DNA of 64,000 nucleotides from Tardiphaga robiniae (GCF_013359755.1 NZ_JABMCJ010000086.1:62001-126000), one strand, 5' to 3'; positions 46,935 to 56,545 are shown, counted from the stretch's first letter. Notes: generated from the letters alone by a model not told the origin. Made by a program: numbers and translations.

Positions 46935-47834
46935 ATGGCCGCGTTTACATGGGACGACCTGCGCGTGGTGCTGGCCATCGAGTCCAGCGGCACGGCGCTT
47001 GGCGCTTCCAAGCAGCTGGATGTCAGCCACAGCACGGTCCTGCGCCGGCTGGCAACGCTCGAGCTCGCGCTGGACACCAAACTGTTCCGGCGCAGTGAGG
47101 GCCGCCTGATTGTGAGCCCGCCCGCCGCCGCGCTGATCGCGAAGGCACGATCAATTGCGGAAGCCCTCGACGCGCTTCCGCAACTGATCGATGGCCCTCA
47201 TTCAGAGCTGGAAGGGGTCGTTCGCGTTGCCGCGCCCCACGCATTGATCTGTCACGCGCTGACCGATGCCTTCGCCGATTTCCGCAACACGCACCCTTCG
47301 ATCCGGATCGCACTATGCGCCGACATGCAGTTCGACGAATTCCGGCGCGGCCACGCCGACGTCGCACTGCGGATCAGTCTTGCGGTTCCCAACGAACTCG
47401 GAATCCGCCGGCTCTGCGACTACCGCTTTGCCCTTTACGCCCGTGATGATCTGGCACTCCGCCTGCGCGAGGGTGCCACGTTGGCGGAGATGCCTTTTAT
47501 CCTTCTCTCCGACGCAAGCCGCGAGATGCCGGAGCGGAAGTGGATGGTCAGTCTCGCCAAGGCGCGCGCGCCGGCGGTGGAAACCAGCTCGACCGTTTCG
47601 CTGCGCGCGGCGGTGGCCTCTGGCCTGGGCGTCGGAGTGCTTCCCTGCTACGTGGGCGATGCCCTGCCTGGCGTCACGCGTATCGAGATGGGTCCTGCGA
47701 CGCCCCGCGAGGGCATCTACCTGATCACCCATCCGACCCAGAGCAAGCTGGCCAGGTCGCGTGCGGTTGCCGACTTCCTGGTCAAGTTCATAGCGCGCAA
47801 TCACGACATGTTTTCCGGCGTCAGACGTAGCTGA
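46935..47834 (+). CDS. LysR-family transcriptional regulator
   Basis: The 299-residue protein has an N-terminal winged helix-turn-helix (FTWDDLRVVLAIESSGTALG, ASKQLDVSHSTVLRRLATLE, TKLFRRSEGRLIVSP) and a C-terminal effector domain with the usual periplasmic-binding-protein fold (VRVAAPHALICHALTD, ALRISLAVPNELGIRRL, SLRAAVASGLGVGVLPCYVG). It is divergent from the SBP-ATPase-permease-amidohydrolase operon and probably regulates it in response to the imported compound. Confidence 0.93.
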   Translation: MAAFTWDDLRVVLAIESSGTALGASKQLDVSHSTVLRRLATLELALDTKLFRRSEGRLIVSPPAAALIAKARSIAEALDALPQLIDGPHSELEGVVRVAAPHALICHALTDAFADFRNTHPSIRIALCADMQFDEFRRGHADVALRISLAVPNELGIRRLCDYRFALYARDDLALRLREGATLAEMPFILLSDASREMPERKWMVSLAKARAPAVETSSTVSLRAAVASGLGVGVLPCYVGDALPGVTRIEMGPATPREGIYLITHPTQSKLARSRAVADFLVKFIARNHDMFSGVRRS

Positions 47835-47857
47835 GCGGCGGATGCAGCGCCGGTTGA

Positions 47858-50230
47858 CTACTTCTCTTGCTTCGCAAGAACCGAACTGCCCGTAAGGCGC
47901 TGCTGCAGATTGATCAGCCACATCGCGGTCGGGCGCAGGATGAACAGATCGGCCACCAGTGCCGCGACCATCGAGAAGGCGCTGAGCCAGCCGAACAGCC
48001 GCAGCGACGGCAGATCCGAGAACACCGTCACCACGAGGCCGCAGGCCAGCACCACCGTCGTCAGGATCAGCGCGGGACCAACGAGCACAGTCGCACGCTC
48101 GACGGCGATCGCGGGATCGGTGCCCGGCGTGTCTTCCAGACGCAAGCGGTTGAGGAAGTGGATCGTGGCGCTGAGGCCGAGACCGAAGGACACTGTCAGT
48201 GCCACCACACTGGCGAATTGCAGCCCCTCCCCGAGTAGCCACAATACGAAGCCGGCCAGCACCACCGGGAAGATGCCCGGCAGGATACAGGCCAGCATCA
48301 CCACCCACGAGCGGAACGCGAGGCCGATGAAGACGGCGACCAATCCGAATTCGATGGTCAGGCCGTGATTGAGCTTCTCGATCATCCCGGCGCTGTTGCG
48401 CGCCGCGATGGCCGAGAGACCAGTCACCGCGATCTCATAGCCCGGGTGCTTGGTGCGAACGGCGTTCAGCGCATTGTCGAGCTTGTCGACCACCGGCAGG
48501 ATCTTGCTCGAATCGCTGTCGGGCACACGGCCGGACACCACCACCGCCGTCTGATCCGCCGAGATGAAGCGGCGCACCAGATGTTCGGGTATCACGCTGA
48601 CATATTCCTTCAGCGTCGCGACATCCGACGAGCCGGCCTTTTCCGCCAGCCAGCGCCGCAGCGTTTCCAACGACCAGACATTGCCGACACCCGCCTGCTT
48701 CTCGACCATGGCGTGGACTTCGGCGATGGTTGCCAACGTGTCCGGCGAATAAAGATCCGCGCCCTTCGGAAATTCGATCAGCACGTCGATCGGATTGGCG
48801 CCGGTCAGCTTGGCGTCGAGCCGTCCGCTGGCCGCGACCGCCTGCTCCTTGTCCGGCACCTGATCGGCCAGCCGATAGCGCGGCTCGAGATTGGCGTAAA
48901 CGATCCCGAGACCAACGACGACGACGAGCGAGATCAGGCTGAACAGGCCAGGACGGCCGACCATGCGCACCGCAATCCAGTAGCAGAAGGCGCGCAGCGC
49001 CTGCACGCCGGCATCGGCGGTCTGAAACTTGGCGGCAAAGATCTTCTCGTTGCGCACCAGCAGCACGCCGAACACCGGCACCAGCGACAGCACCGCGACC
49101 AGCGCGATGATGGTCGCGGTGAGACCAGCCTCGCCGAAGGCGCGGATCAGGTCCGAGTCGGAGAACTGCAACGCCAGGAACGAAATGCCGGCGGTGCCAT
49201 GGGTGAGGACGCAGGCGGGACCCACGACACGAACCGCATTCGTAAATGCTGAATACTTGTCCTCGCCTGCAATCAACCGGTCACGCGCCGCGAAAGTGAG
49301 CTGCATCGAGTCGGCAAAACTGATCACCATGATCAGCGGCGTCATCACGTTGAGGAACATGTTGAGGCTGAAGCCGGCCCAGCCGAGCGCGCCGAGCGAC
49401 AACAGGATCGCCAGCAGCGGCGGAAACGCCGCGATGATCATGAACGAGATCTTGCGGAAGAAGATGATCGCAATGACGCAGCCGGCGAGAATGCCGGCGA
49501 TGTTATAGATCAGGCCGTCGCGCTCGACCGCATTGCGGATTTCGAGCTGCATCACCGGCACGCCCGACAATTCCTTGGTCAGACCGCTATTGGCCAGGTC
49601 CTCATTCATGGTCTTGCGGATATCGGCGACGACGGTGCTGAGCTTGCTGTTGCTGACCACGGCCGGGTCCAGCGACAACACTACCAACGCCAGAGTTCCA
49701 TCGTCGGACAAGAGCTTGCCGCGGATCAGCTCGTTCTGCTTCACCGTCTCGATGAACTTGTCGTAGTCGGCGCCTTCAGGAAGATCGTTGGGAAACAGCG
49801 CTGCCGGCAACTTGCCGGGGGCCGGCGTCTGACGCGCCGAGAAGATCGAGATCAGCCCGCGCACGCCATCGACCAATTGCAGGTCGGTGACGAGGTCGCG
49901 CATCTTTCCAAGATTGTCGCGCGCAAGCAGCGTCTTGCCTTCGAGCACCACGAGCACGTCGAACTCGGTGGACGGGAAGCGCTTCGTCACTTCCTCGTAT
50001 TGCTTGTATTCCTTGCTGTCAGAACGAAATAGCTGGCTCAGCGAATCGTCGATCTTGATGCGCTGGATGCCAAAGATCGCACCGATCACCAGCGCGAGCA
50101 GGATCACGCAGGACAGTACCGGCGCCTTCACCGCGATCAGACCGATGCGCTCGAGCCCGAAGGCGATGCTGATCGGCCCCTTGCGCAATTTATTCATATC
50201 CGCGTCGTGGGGGGGAACCGTATCGTGCAT
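47858..50230 (-). CDS. RND/MMPL-superfamily permease
   Basis: The 790-residue protein has two repeats of one membrane segment, a periplasmic domain, and five to six further segments. Examples are VLSCVILLALVIGAIFGIQR, MIIAAFPPLLAILLSLGALG, and SFADSMQLTFAARDRLIAGE in the first half; VVALTVSFGLGLSATIHFLN is the matching second-half segment. It is a distant relative of HpnN and the COG1033 lipid exporters, but it is a different gene from hpnN at 30315-32903. The substrate is unknown; position 214 bp after eutC and near hpnP allows, without proof, a role with hopanoids. Confidence 0.85.
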   Translation of the reverse strand: MHDTVPPHDADMNKLRKGPISIAFGLERIGLIAVKAPVLSCVILLALVIGAIFGIQRIKIDDSLSQLFRSDSKEYKQYEEVTKRFPSTEFDVLVVLEGKTLLARDNLGKMRDLVTDLQLVDGVRGLISIFSARQTPAPGKLPAALFPNDLPEGADYDKFIETVKQNELIRGKLLSDDGTLALVVLSLDPAVVSNSKLSTVVADIRKTMNEDLANSGLTKELSGVPVMQLEIRNAVERDGLIYNIAGILAGCVIAIIFFRKISFMIIAAFPPLLAILLSLGALGWAGFSLNMFLNVMTPLIMVISFADSMQLTFAARDRLIAGEDKYSAFTNAVRVVGPACVLTHGTAGISFLALQFSDSDLIRAFGEAGLTATIIALVAVLSLVPVFGVLLVRNEKIFAAKFQTADAGVQALRAFCYWIAVRMVGRPGLFSLISLVVVVGLGIVYANLEPRYRLADQVPDKEQAVAASGRLDAKLTGANPIDVLIEFPKGADLYSPDTLATIAEVHAMVEKQAGVGNVWSLETLRRWLAEKAGSSDVATLKEYVSVIPEHLVRRFISADQTAVVVSGRVPDSDSSKILPVVDKLDNALNAVRTKHPGYEIAVTGLSAIAARNSAGMIEKLNHGLTIEFGLVAVFIGLAFRSWVVMLACILPGIFPVVLAGFVLWLLGEGLQFASVVALTVSFGLGLSATIHFLNRLRLEDTPGTDPAIAVERATVLVGPALILTTVVLACGLVVTVFSDLPSLRLFGWLSAFSMVAALVADLFILRPTAMWLINLQQRLTGSSVLAKQEK

Positions 50231-50444
50231 ACCCTGTCCAGTCCTGTCGTCAGCGGCGTCTGCCTAGCAAGCGTCGCGGGCAGTAGTAAGGCTGGAATCG
50301 GCGAGACCGAACAGCGCTAGCCCTTGAAAACATGCGGTAAATTTGCCGCGGGCAGATGTAGCAGGTCTGTATGACATATCGCAAGGCGGCGCGCGCGCCG
50401 AGGTTGCGTTTCAGGTCACAAAATGGAGCGCAGAGGCTGTTGTT

Positions 50445-51230
50445 TCATGCTGGTGCAACGAGCGGTGCTACCAGTTGCAGACCGCTTTCGTCTTTCAGAG
50501 CCACACCGGTGATGTTGCGATTCAGCCCTTCGCGCGCCAGCCAGGCAATCTTGCTCGCTGCCTCCTCGAAGGACAGACCGGCCACCTGGATGTTCGACAC
50601 GCAGTTGCGCGCAGCGTCCGTCAGACCCGGCTGCGGTGCGAAGGTCAGGTAGGCACCGAGACTCTGCGGCGCCGAGAGACCCGGACGTTCGCCGATCAGC
50701 ATGATCGTCATCCGGGCCCTCAATAACGCACCGATCTCGTCGCCGAGCGCGACTCTGGCCCCGCCGGCAACCACAACAGCGCCGATCCCGACCGCCGCCA
50801 ATTTGGGCATTAACGCGCCTAGTAGGCCAAGCGCATGCGCATTGACCGCAGCCGGAGACAGGCCGTCCGCAATCACGATCACCAGATCGCACGCGGCGCT
50901 GTCGCGACCTTCAAGCATCTCCTGTGACTCGCGAGACAGTCGGCGGCCGAGATCGGGACGCTTGAGATAGTCGGCCCGATCTGCGACCTGGCTCGTCACC
51001 ACCAGCGCGCTCGTCCCCAGCCCGGCCAGTGCGGCCGCGATGGCTTCGGCCTCGAAGGGCGCATGGACCGCGTCACGTGCGCGGGCATGGTCGAGCGTGA
51101 AATCAAGCAGGGCCCGCGTGGTCAGGCTGGCTCCGGCCCGGCCGAGCCCGACACGCGCCGGCGTCAACGCCCGCAGCTCCGCGAGGGAGCGCTGCGGCAC
51201 CGGCGGCGTCACATCATTCCGATCTGTCAT
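50445..51230 (-). CDS. eutC: Ethanolamine ammonia-lyase small subunit
   Basis: The 261-residue light chain, with EutB, forms the adenosylcobalamin-dependent lyase that turns ethanolamine into acetaldehyde and ammonia. Markers are [56 protein letters not shown] and [17 protein letters not shown]. It starts 16 bp after the hpnP stop codon, so it is most likely on the hpnP transcript rather than directly coupled to eutB. No eut microcompartment genes are nearby. Confidence 0.95.
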   Translation of the reverse strand: MTDRNDVTPPVPQRSLAELRALTPARVGLGRAGASLTTRALLDFTLDHARARDAVHAPFEAEAIAAALAGLGTSALVVTSQVADRADYLKRPDLGRRLSRESQEMLEGRDSAACDLVIVIADGLSPAAVNAHALGLLGALMPKLAAVGIGAVVVAGGARVALGDEIGALLRARMTIMLIGERPGLSAPQSLGAYLTFAPQPGLTDAARNCVSNIQVAGLSFEEAASKIAWLAREGLNRNITGVALKDESGLQLVAPLVAPA

Positions 51231-51246
51231 GACACCAACTTATCGC

Positions 51247-52830
51247 TCATTCGGCCGGAACGGCAGCGTCCTGCAGTTTCAGCGAATAATAGGACGCGTT
51301 GGTCTGACCACCGGACGCATCGCGGGCAAAGTTGATCAGGTGGTGCGCCACCATGATCCCGCTGATGAGATATTCGATCTCGCCACGGGCCAGCCGACGG
51401 AGCGCGAATTTCCAGAACGCCCGCTTGTAATCACCAAGCACGCCGACCTTCCAGAAGATGTTGCGCAGCATGACCAGCCCGAGCCGGATGCTTTTCCAGG
51501 TGAGCATGGCGCCGACCGGCGGCTTGATCCGATTGGGATAGGTGTGGCGGATCTGGTACTCGAAGCGCTCGAGCAGCTTCTCCGGCACATAGGCGCTGCC
51601 CATGGCGCGCCGCCAGCTTTTCACCACGTCCTCATACGGCAACAGGAAGTCGACGTTGGAATCGCGGCCCTCGTCCTCGTTCAGGCGTCCTTCCTTCTTC
51701 AACCTGTCCCAAAGCGGCGTCTGCGGCAGCGCCTGCAGCAGGTTGATGGTCAGAAGCGGAATCTGTGACGTTTCCACGAACTCGAGCAAATGCTGGCCGG
51801 TCTCGGGCTTGTCGGTATCGAGGCCGAGGATGATGCCGGACACGACTTCCATGCCGAAACTGTTCAGCGTCTCGATCGCCTCCATGATAGGGACCATCAT
51901 GTTGTGATCTTTCTTCATCGCCTTGAGGGCGACGGGATCGGGCGTCTCGATGCCGCAGAAGATCGTGCCGAACCAGGCTTCGCGCATCAGCGAAAGGATT
52001 TCCGGCCGCTTGGCGATGTTCAGCGTCGCCTCGCAGGACAGGCGCAAGACAAAACCGGTCCTCTTCTGCCATTCGACCAGATGCGGCAGCAGATCGAGTG
52101 CGGCCTTGCGGTTGCCGATGAAGTTGTCATCGACGAAATACACTGAGCCCATGATGCCGCATTCGAGCAGCTTGTCGAGTTCGGCGGTGATCTGCTCAGG
52201 CGACTTCAGGCGCGGATTGCGACCATAGAGGCCGGGGATATCGCAGAATTCGCACTGATACGGGCAGCCCGAGGAATACTGGATGCTGCCCAGGAAGTAG
52301 CGCGGAATATCGGCCAGTTCATAGGCCGGAATCGGAAACCTGGTCATGTCCAGACGGTCGGTGGTCTTCAGCACGACCTGCTGGTCCGGCCGCGACGTAT
52401 CCTTTTCCAGGATATCGATCAGTTGATCGGTGGCATCACCGAGTTCGCCGATATGGAGATAGTCGAAAGCTGGGTAGTAGTCCGGACAGGAGGATACCGA
52501 GGGTCCGCCGATCGCCACCGGAAGATCGTAGGAATGCGCGCGGTAGCAGATGTCGTTCATCTGCGTGCGCTGGATGTGCATGCCTGACACCAGCACAACT
52601 TCGGCCCACAGGAAATCATTGGGCGTGGCGGCGCGGATGTTCTCGTCGATGAAACGGACTTCCCAGTTCTCGGGCATATAGGCGGCAATCAGCAGCAAGC
52701 CCTGGGGAGGCATGAAGGCCTGAACGCCGTCGGTCAGAGGGTATGAATATTCAAACGTGCCAAATGAAGACGTGTATCGCGGAAAGACGCACAGAATGCG
52801 CCGGACCGTCTGCCTGCCCTCAGCTCTCAT
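51247..52830 (-). CDS. hpnP: HpnP hopanoid C-2 methylase (B12-binding radical SAM)
   Basis: The 527-residue protein has an N-terminal cobalamin-binding-like region (about 1-140; FMPPQGLLLIAAYMPENWEV) and a radical SAM domain with C-x3-C-x2-C in SSGCPYQCEFCDIPGLYG, followed by GSVYFVDDNFIGNR and GTIFCGIETPDP. Its C-terminal extension, with YEDVVKSWRRAMGSAYVPEK, is typical of HpnP. It methylates hopanoids at C-2. The ATG at 52830 follows AGGAATTTTG and replaces a TTG one codon upstream. A perfect EcfG promoter lies 54-78 bp before it, as reported for R. palustris TIE-1 hpnP control. It stands between eutB and eutC. Confidence 0.92.
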   Translation of the reverse strand: MRAEGRQTVRRILCVFPRYTSSFGTFEYSYPLTDGVQAFMPPQGLLLIAAYMPENWEVRFIDENIRAATPNDFLWAEVVLVSGMHIQRTQMNDICYRAHSYDLPVAIGGPSVSSCPDYYPAFDYLHIGELGDATDQLIDILEKDTSRPDQQVVLKTTDRLDMTRFPIPAYELADIPRYFLGSIQYSSGCPYQCEFCDIPGLYGRNPRLKSPEQITAELDKLLECGIMGSVYFVDDNFIGNRKAALDLLPHLVEWQKRTGFVLRLSCEATLNIAKRPEILSLMREAWFGTIFCGIETPDPVALKAMKKDHNMMVPIMEAIETLNSFGMEVVSGIILGLDTDKPETGQHLLEFVETSQIPLLTINLLQALPQTPLWDRLKKEGRLNEDEGRDSNVDFLLPYEDVVKSWRRAMGSAYVPEKLLERFEYQIRHTYPNRIKPPVGAMLTWKSIRLGLVMLRNIFWKVGVLGDYKRAFWKFALRRLARGEIEYLISGIMVAHHLINFARDASGGQTNASYYSLKLQDAAVPAE

Positions 52831-52883
52831 CAAAATTCCTCTGTGAATGCATCAGCGGTCCCCATAAGCGCTGAACCTTCAAT

Positions 52884-52908
52884 AACGTCGCCGAGCTAAA
52901 ACCGTTCC
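52884..52908 (-). promoter_or_regulatory. EcfG (general stress sigma) promoter of hpnP
   Basis: On the minus strand GGAAC (52908-52904), a 16-bp spacer and CGTT (52887-52884), an exact EcfG match. The start of transcription would be near 52877, giving a leader of about 45 nt before the hpnP ATG. eutC is likely on the same transcript. Confidence 0.9.
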
Positions 52909-53055
52909 ACTCCTGCCGAATACTTTGAGCGATCTAATCACGACGTCCGAATCTGGGCCAGAATTTCTTCAAGATTGTGGCGGGCGGTGACAAGGTCGTG
53001 ACCAGCTCCGCGCAAGTGCGCACAAAGCGCCAAGCCTTATGACGGTTTATTGACG

Positions 53056-54438
53056 TCAGGCGATCAGACGCGCGGCCAGATCGGGCAGCAGGCCTTCCCG
53101 ATCGCGGATGCGAAGGTCCGCTCCGGAGAGCCCGACCCGTTGCAGCCAGTCGTCGAATTCCGGTGCGCGTTTGAGCCCAAAGAGGTCGCGGATATAGAGC
53201 GCGTCGTGAAATGACGTCGACTGGTAGTTCAGCATCACGTCGTCGGCACCGGGGACGCCCATCACGAAGGTCACGCCTGCCGCGGCCAGCAGCGTCAGCA
53301 AATTGTCCATGTCGTCCTGATCGGCTTCGGCATGGTTGGTGTAACAGACGTCGACGCCCAGCGGCAGGCCAAGCAGCTTGCCACAGAAATGATCCTCCAG
53401 CCCGGCACGGATGATCTCCTTGCCGTCATACAAATATTCCGGCCCAATGAAGCCGACGACGCTGTTCACCAGCAATGGGTCGAACGCCCGGGCCACGGCA
53501 TAGGCCCGCGCTTCCAAAGTCTGCTGATCGACGCCGTGATGGGCGTTGGCCGACAGAGCCGAGCCCTGCCCGGTCTCGAAATACATAACGTTCTGGCCAA
53601 GCGTGCCACGTTTCAGCGAAAGCCCGGCGGCATGAGCTTCCTTCAGGATCGCCAGATCGATGCCGAAACTTCTATTGGCGGCCTCTGTCCCGGCGATCGA
53701 CTGAAACACCAGATCGACCGGAGCGCCCTGGTTGATGAGATCAAGACTGGTCGTGACATGGGTGAGCACGCAACTCTGGGTCGGAATATCCAGCTTGGTG
53801 ATGACATCGTCGAGCAGCCGCACCAACCCGCCCAGCACCGCCGGATCGTCGCTCGCCGGATTGATGCCGATACAGGCATCGCCGGAGCCCAGCATCAGCC
53901 CGTCGAGAATGGATGCCGTGATGCCCCTGATATCGTCGAACGGGTGGTTCGGCTGCAACCGCACGCTCATGCGCCCGCGCAACCCGATGGTATTGCGAAA
54001 GCGCGTGATCACCTCGCACTTCCTGGCCACCAGGATCAGGTCCTGATTGCGCATCAGCTTCGAGACCGCGGCGGCCATCTCCGGCGTGATGCCGCGGGCG
54101 ACGGTCTGAAGGACTTGCGGCGTGGCCGCGTCTGACAGCAGCCAGTCACGAAAGCCGCCGACGGTCAGCGACGAGATCGTGGAGAATGCGGCGGCATCAT
54201 GCGTATCGACGATAAGACGCGTGACCTCGTCGTCCTCGTAGGGCACCACCATTTCCTGCAGGAATTGCCTGAGCGGTACGTCGGCGAGCGCCATCCGCGC
54301 CGCGATCATCTGCTCGGCGGTCTCGGCTGCAATCCCGGCCAACCTGTCGCCGGAGCGCGGCGGCGTTGCCTTGGCCATGAGGTCGCGCAGATCCGCGAAG
54401 ACATGCTTATGGTCACCGATGGCGTGGCGATAGATCAT
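53056..54438 (-). CDS. eutB: Ethanolamine ammonia-lyase large subunit
   Basis: The 460-residue catalytic chain (E. coli EutB has 453) is a TIM barrel binding ethanolamine and adenosylcobalamin with EutC. Highly conserved stretches are LRGRMSVRLQPNHPFDDIR, ACIGINPASDDP, MYFETGQGSALSANAHHGVD, NSVVGFIGPEYLYDGKEI and VDVCYTNHAEADQDDMDN. The ATG at 54438 gives the family N-terminus (MIYRHAIGDHKHVFADLRDL); a much longer frame upstream lies inside the FAD-oxidoreductase gene. It begins 32 bp after that gene's stop, so it may be read from the upstream transglutaminase operon. Confidence 0.96.
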   Translation of the reverse strand: MIYRHAIGDHKHVFADLRDLMAKATPPRSGDRLAGIAAETAEQMIAARMALADVPLRQFLQEMVVPYEDDEVTRLIVDTHDAAAFSTISSLTVGGFRDWLLSDAATPQVLQTVARGITPEMAAAVSKLMRNQDLILVARKCEVITRFRNTIGLRGRMSVRLQPNHPFDDIRGITASILDGLMLGSGDACIGINPASDDPAVLGGLVRLLDDVITKLDIPTQSCVLTHVTTSLDLINQGAPVDLVFQSIAGTEAANRSFGIDLAILKEAHAAGLSLKRGTLGQNVMYFETGQGSALSANAHHGVDQQTLEARAYAVARAFDPLLVNSVVGFIGPEYLYDGKEIIRAGLEDHFCGKLLGLPLGVDVCYTNHAEADQDDMDNLLTLLAAAGVTFVMGVPGADDVMLNYQSTSFHDALYIRDLFGLKRAPEFDDWLQRVGLSGADLRIRDREGLLPDLAARLIA

Positions 54439-54470
54439 GGCCGGATTGTTGGATATTCGCCGGAGGCTGT

Positions 54471-55670
54471 CTAGACGTGCCGCCCCGCGGCAACGCCGGA
54501 AGACCACGCCCACTGGAAGTTGAAGCCGCCGAGATGGCCGGTGACATCGATGACTTCGCCGATGAAATATAGCCCCGGCACCGATGTCGCTTCGAACGTC
54601 TTCGATGACAGTTCTGTGGTGTCCACACCGCCAAGGGTTACCTCGGCCGTGCGATAGCCTTCGGTGCCATTCGGCCGCACGCGCCATTCCTTCACTGCAG
54701 CCGCTACCGACGCCAGAAGCTTGTCCGAAAAATCCGCCAGCCGCGGCGGGCCGACGATCTTGTCGGCGATCATCTGGGCCAATCGCTTGGGCAGCATATC
54801 GCCGAGCACCGTCGCCAGTTCCTGCCGCGGTCGTTCGCGGCGTGCCTCCTTCAAGGCGGCGAGCACATCGCGCGTCGGCGCCATGTCGATGACGACATCG
54901 AGCCCCTCCCGCCAATAGGATGAAATCTGCAGGATCGCCGGACCGCTGAGACCGCGATGGGTGAACAGCAGCGCCTCGTCGAATTTGGCCTTGCCGACGC
55001 TGACGACGGTATCAACGGCAACGCCAGCGAGGTCCTTGAATTGTGCAAGCGCCGCAACGTCGAAGGTCAGCGGCACCAGCGCGGCACGCGGCGCGACCAT
55101 CTTCAGCCCGAATTGTTGCGCCAGTTTGTAGCCAAAGGCACTGGCACCCATTTTCGGGATCGAAGGCCCGCCCGTGGCGATCACCAACGACTGACCGCGA
55201 TATTCGCCCTGATCCGTAGCGACGACAAAACCACTCTCGTTCTTCGTCACACCCAGAATGCCGACGCCAAGCCGCATCTGCACGTCGCTGCGGCGGTTTT
55301 CGTCCAGCAGCATGTCGATGATCTGCTGGGACGAGCCATCGCAGAACAATTGCCCGCGCGTCTTTTCGTGATAGGCGATGCGATATTTCTCGACCAGCGC
55401 GATGAAGTCTTGCTGGGTGAAGCCCTTCAGTGCGGATTTACAGAATTGCGGGTTCTGCGACAGGAAATTCGCCGGCGCCGTATGCAGGTTGGTGAAATTG
55501 CAGCGCCCACCGCCGGAGATACGGATCTTCTCGCCCGGCGCCCTCGCCTGCTCCAGCAGCATCACCGAGCGACCGCGTTGCCCCGCAATGCCGGCGCACA
55601 TCAGGCCGGCCGCACCGGCGCCGAGAATGACGATGTCGGCCGTGTTATGCGCGCGACGGACGATGGTCAT
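54471..55670 (-). CDS. FAD-dependent oxidoreductase, HI0933/BaiN family
   Basis: The 399-residue flavoprotein begins with TADIVILGAGAAGLMCAGIA, followed by the family-specific KIRISGGGRCNFTNLHTAP. Later segments are LVIATGGPSIPKMGASAFGY, FTHRGLSGPAILQISSYW and the C-terminal FIGEVIDVTGHLGGFNFQWA. Relatives act on bile-acid double bonds or have unknown substrates. The ATG at 55670 overlaps the transglutaminase stop (ATGA), so it is translationally tied to the transglutaminase/ATP-grasp genes. Confidence 0.9.
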   Translation of the reverse strand: MTIVRRAHNTADIVILGAGAAGLMCAGIAGQRGRSVMLLEQARAPGEKIRISGGGRCNFTNLHTAPANFLSQNPQFCKSALKGFTQQDFIALVEKYRIAYHEKTRGQLFCDGSSQQIIDMLLDENRRSDVQMRLGVGILGVTKNESGFVVATDQGEYRGQSLVIATGGPSIPKMGASAFGYKLAQQFGLKMVAPRAALVPLTFDVAALAQFKDLAGVAVDTVVSVGKAKFDEALLFTHRGLSGPAILQISSYWREGLDVVIDMAPTRDVLAALKEARRERPRQELATVLGDMLPKRLAQMIADKIVGPPRLADFSDKLLASVAAAVKEWRVRPNGTEGYRTAEVTLGGVDTTELSSKTFEATSVPGLYFIGEVIDVTGHLGGFNFQWAWSSGVAAGRHV

Positions 55671-56545
55671 TCCAGCAACAGCACGTCGACGGCGACGGCG
55701 AGCTTCTGCTTGCGGGCACCGACGATCACGCCATCCACCGGTGACACGTCGGAGAAGTCGCGGCCGATCGCCAGTACGATATGATCGTTCTCGACCAAAA
55801 TGTCGTTGGTCGGATCGAAGCCGATCCAACCGAGTTCCTCACCACACCAGACCGACACCCAGGCATGGGTCGCGTCGGCGCCCTGCAGGCGTTCCTTGCC
55901 CGGCGGGGGAATGGTGCGCAGATAGCCGCTGACATACGCCGCGGGCAAACCGAGCCCGCGCATGCCCGCAATCATGATATGCGCAAAATCCTGACAGACG
56001 CCGTGGCGCTTATCCAGCACCTCCTGCAACGGCGTCGAGATCACCGTGGCCTTCGGATCGTATTTGAACTCGGTGCGGATGCGATGCATCAGATCGACGG
56101 CGCCCACGAGAATCCCGCGGCCTTCGGTAAAGCTCACCGCCGCATAGTCCGTGACGGCATCGATGATCGGCACCAGCGGACTGGCGAAGACATAACCAAT
56201 CGGCGACGCACCGCTGAGGTCGCTGGAATCGAACGCCGCCTCGCGGACGCTCTCCCAGGAAGGGCTATCGTCGCCGCGCCCCGGCGCAAAACGTTCGACA
56301 TAGACGCGCGACCGGCTGTCTATCCGCAGCACCCGATGCGGGGTTTCGATCAACACGCTTTCCGTCGGCGTGCCGAAGAAATCCGTCCGCATGGCGCGGG
56401 CCGCCGGCAGCGGCTTGATATCGACGCTGTGCGAGACCAGTTGCTGCCCGGCGCTGCTATTGGGCTGCAGCCGCAGCGAGCAGCGCGCATAGCTCACCGG
56501 GCTTTCATAGCTATAGGTCGTGACATGGCGGATTTCGTAGATCAC
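55667..56545 (-). CDS. Transglutaminase-like protein with N-terminal beta domain
   Basis: The 292-residue protein has the bacterial transglutaminase N-terminal domain (IRHVTTYSYESPVSYARCSL) and a transglutaminase core with the Cys-His-Asp triad: the cysteine in DKRHGVCQDFAHIMIAGMRG, the histidine in GADATHAWVSVW, and the aspartate in LGWIGFDPTND. These proteins are predicted peptidases or amide-forming enzymes of the ATP-grasp peptide-modification system. It overlaps the upstream ATP-grasp gene by ATGA and the downstream oxidoreductase gene by ATGA. Confidence 0.92.
   Translation of the reverse strand: MIYEIRHVTTYSYESPVSYARCSLRLQPNSSAGQQLVSHSVDIKPLPAARAMRTDFFGTPTESVLIETPHRVLRIDSRSRVYVERFAPGRGDDSPSWESVREAAFDSSDLSGASPIGYVFASPLVPIIDAVTDYAAVSFTEGRGILVGAVDLMHRIRTEFKYDPKATVISTPLQEVLDKRHGVCQDFAHIMIAGMRGLGLPAAYVSGYLRTIPPPGKERLQGADATHAWVSVWCGEELGWIGFDPTNDILVENDHIVLAIGRDFSDVSPVDGVIVGARKQKLAVAVDVLLLE

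Noticed and set aside
54439-54915. N-terminal extension of eutB to 619 residues
   Set aside because: The added part is low-complexity and lies out of frame inside the FAD oxidoreductase gene; EutB similarity starts at 54438.
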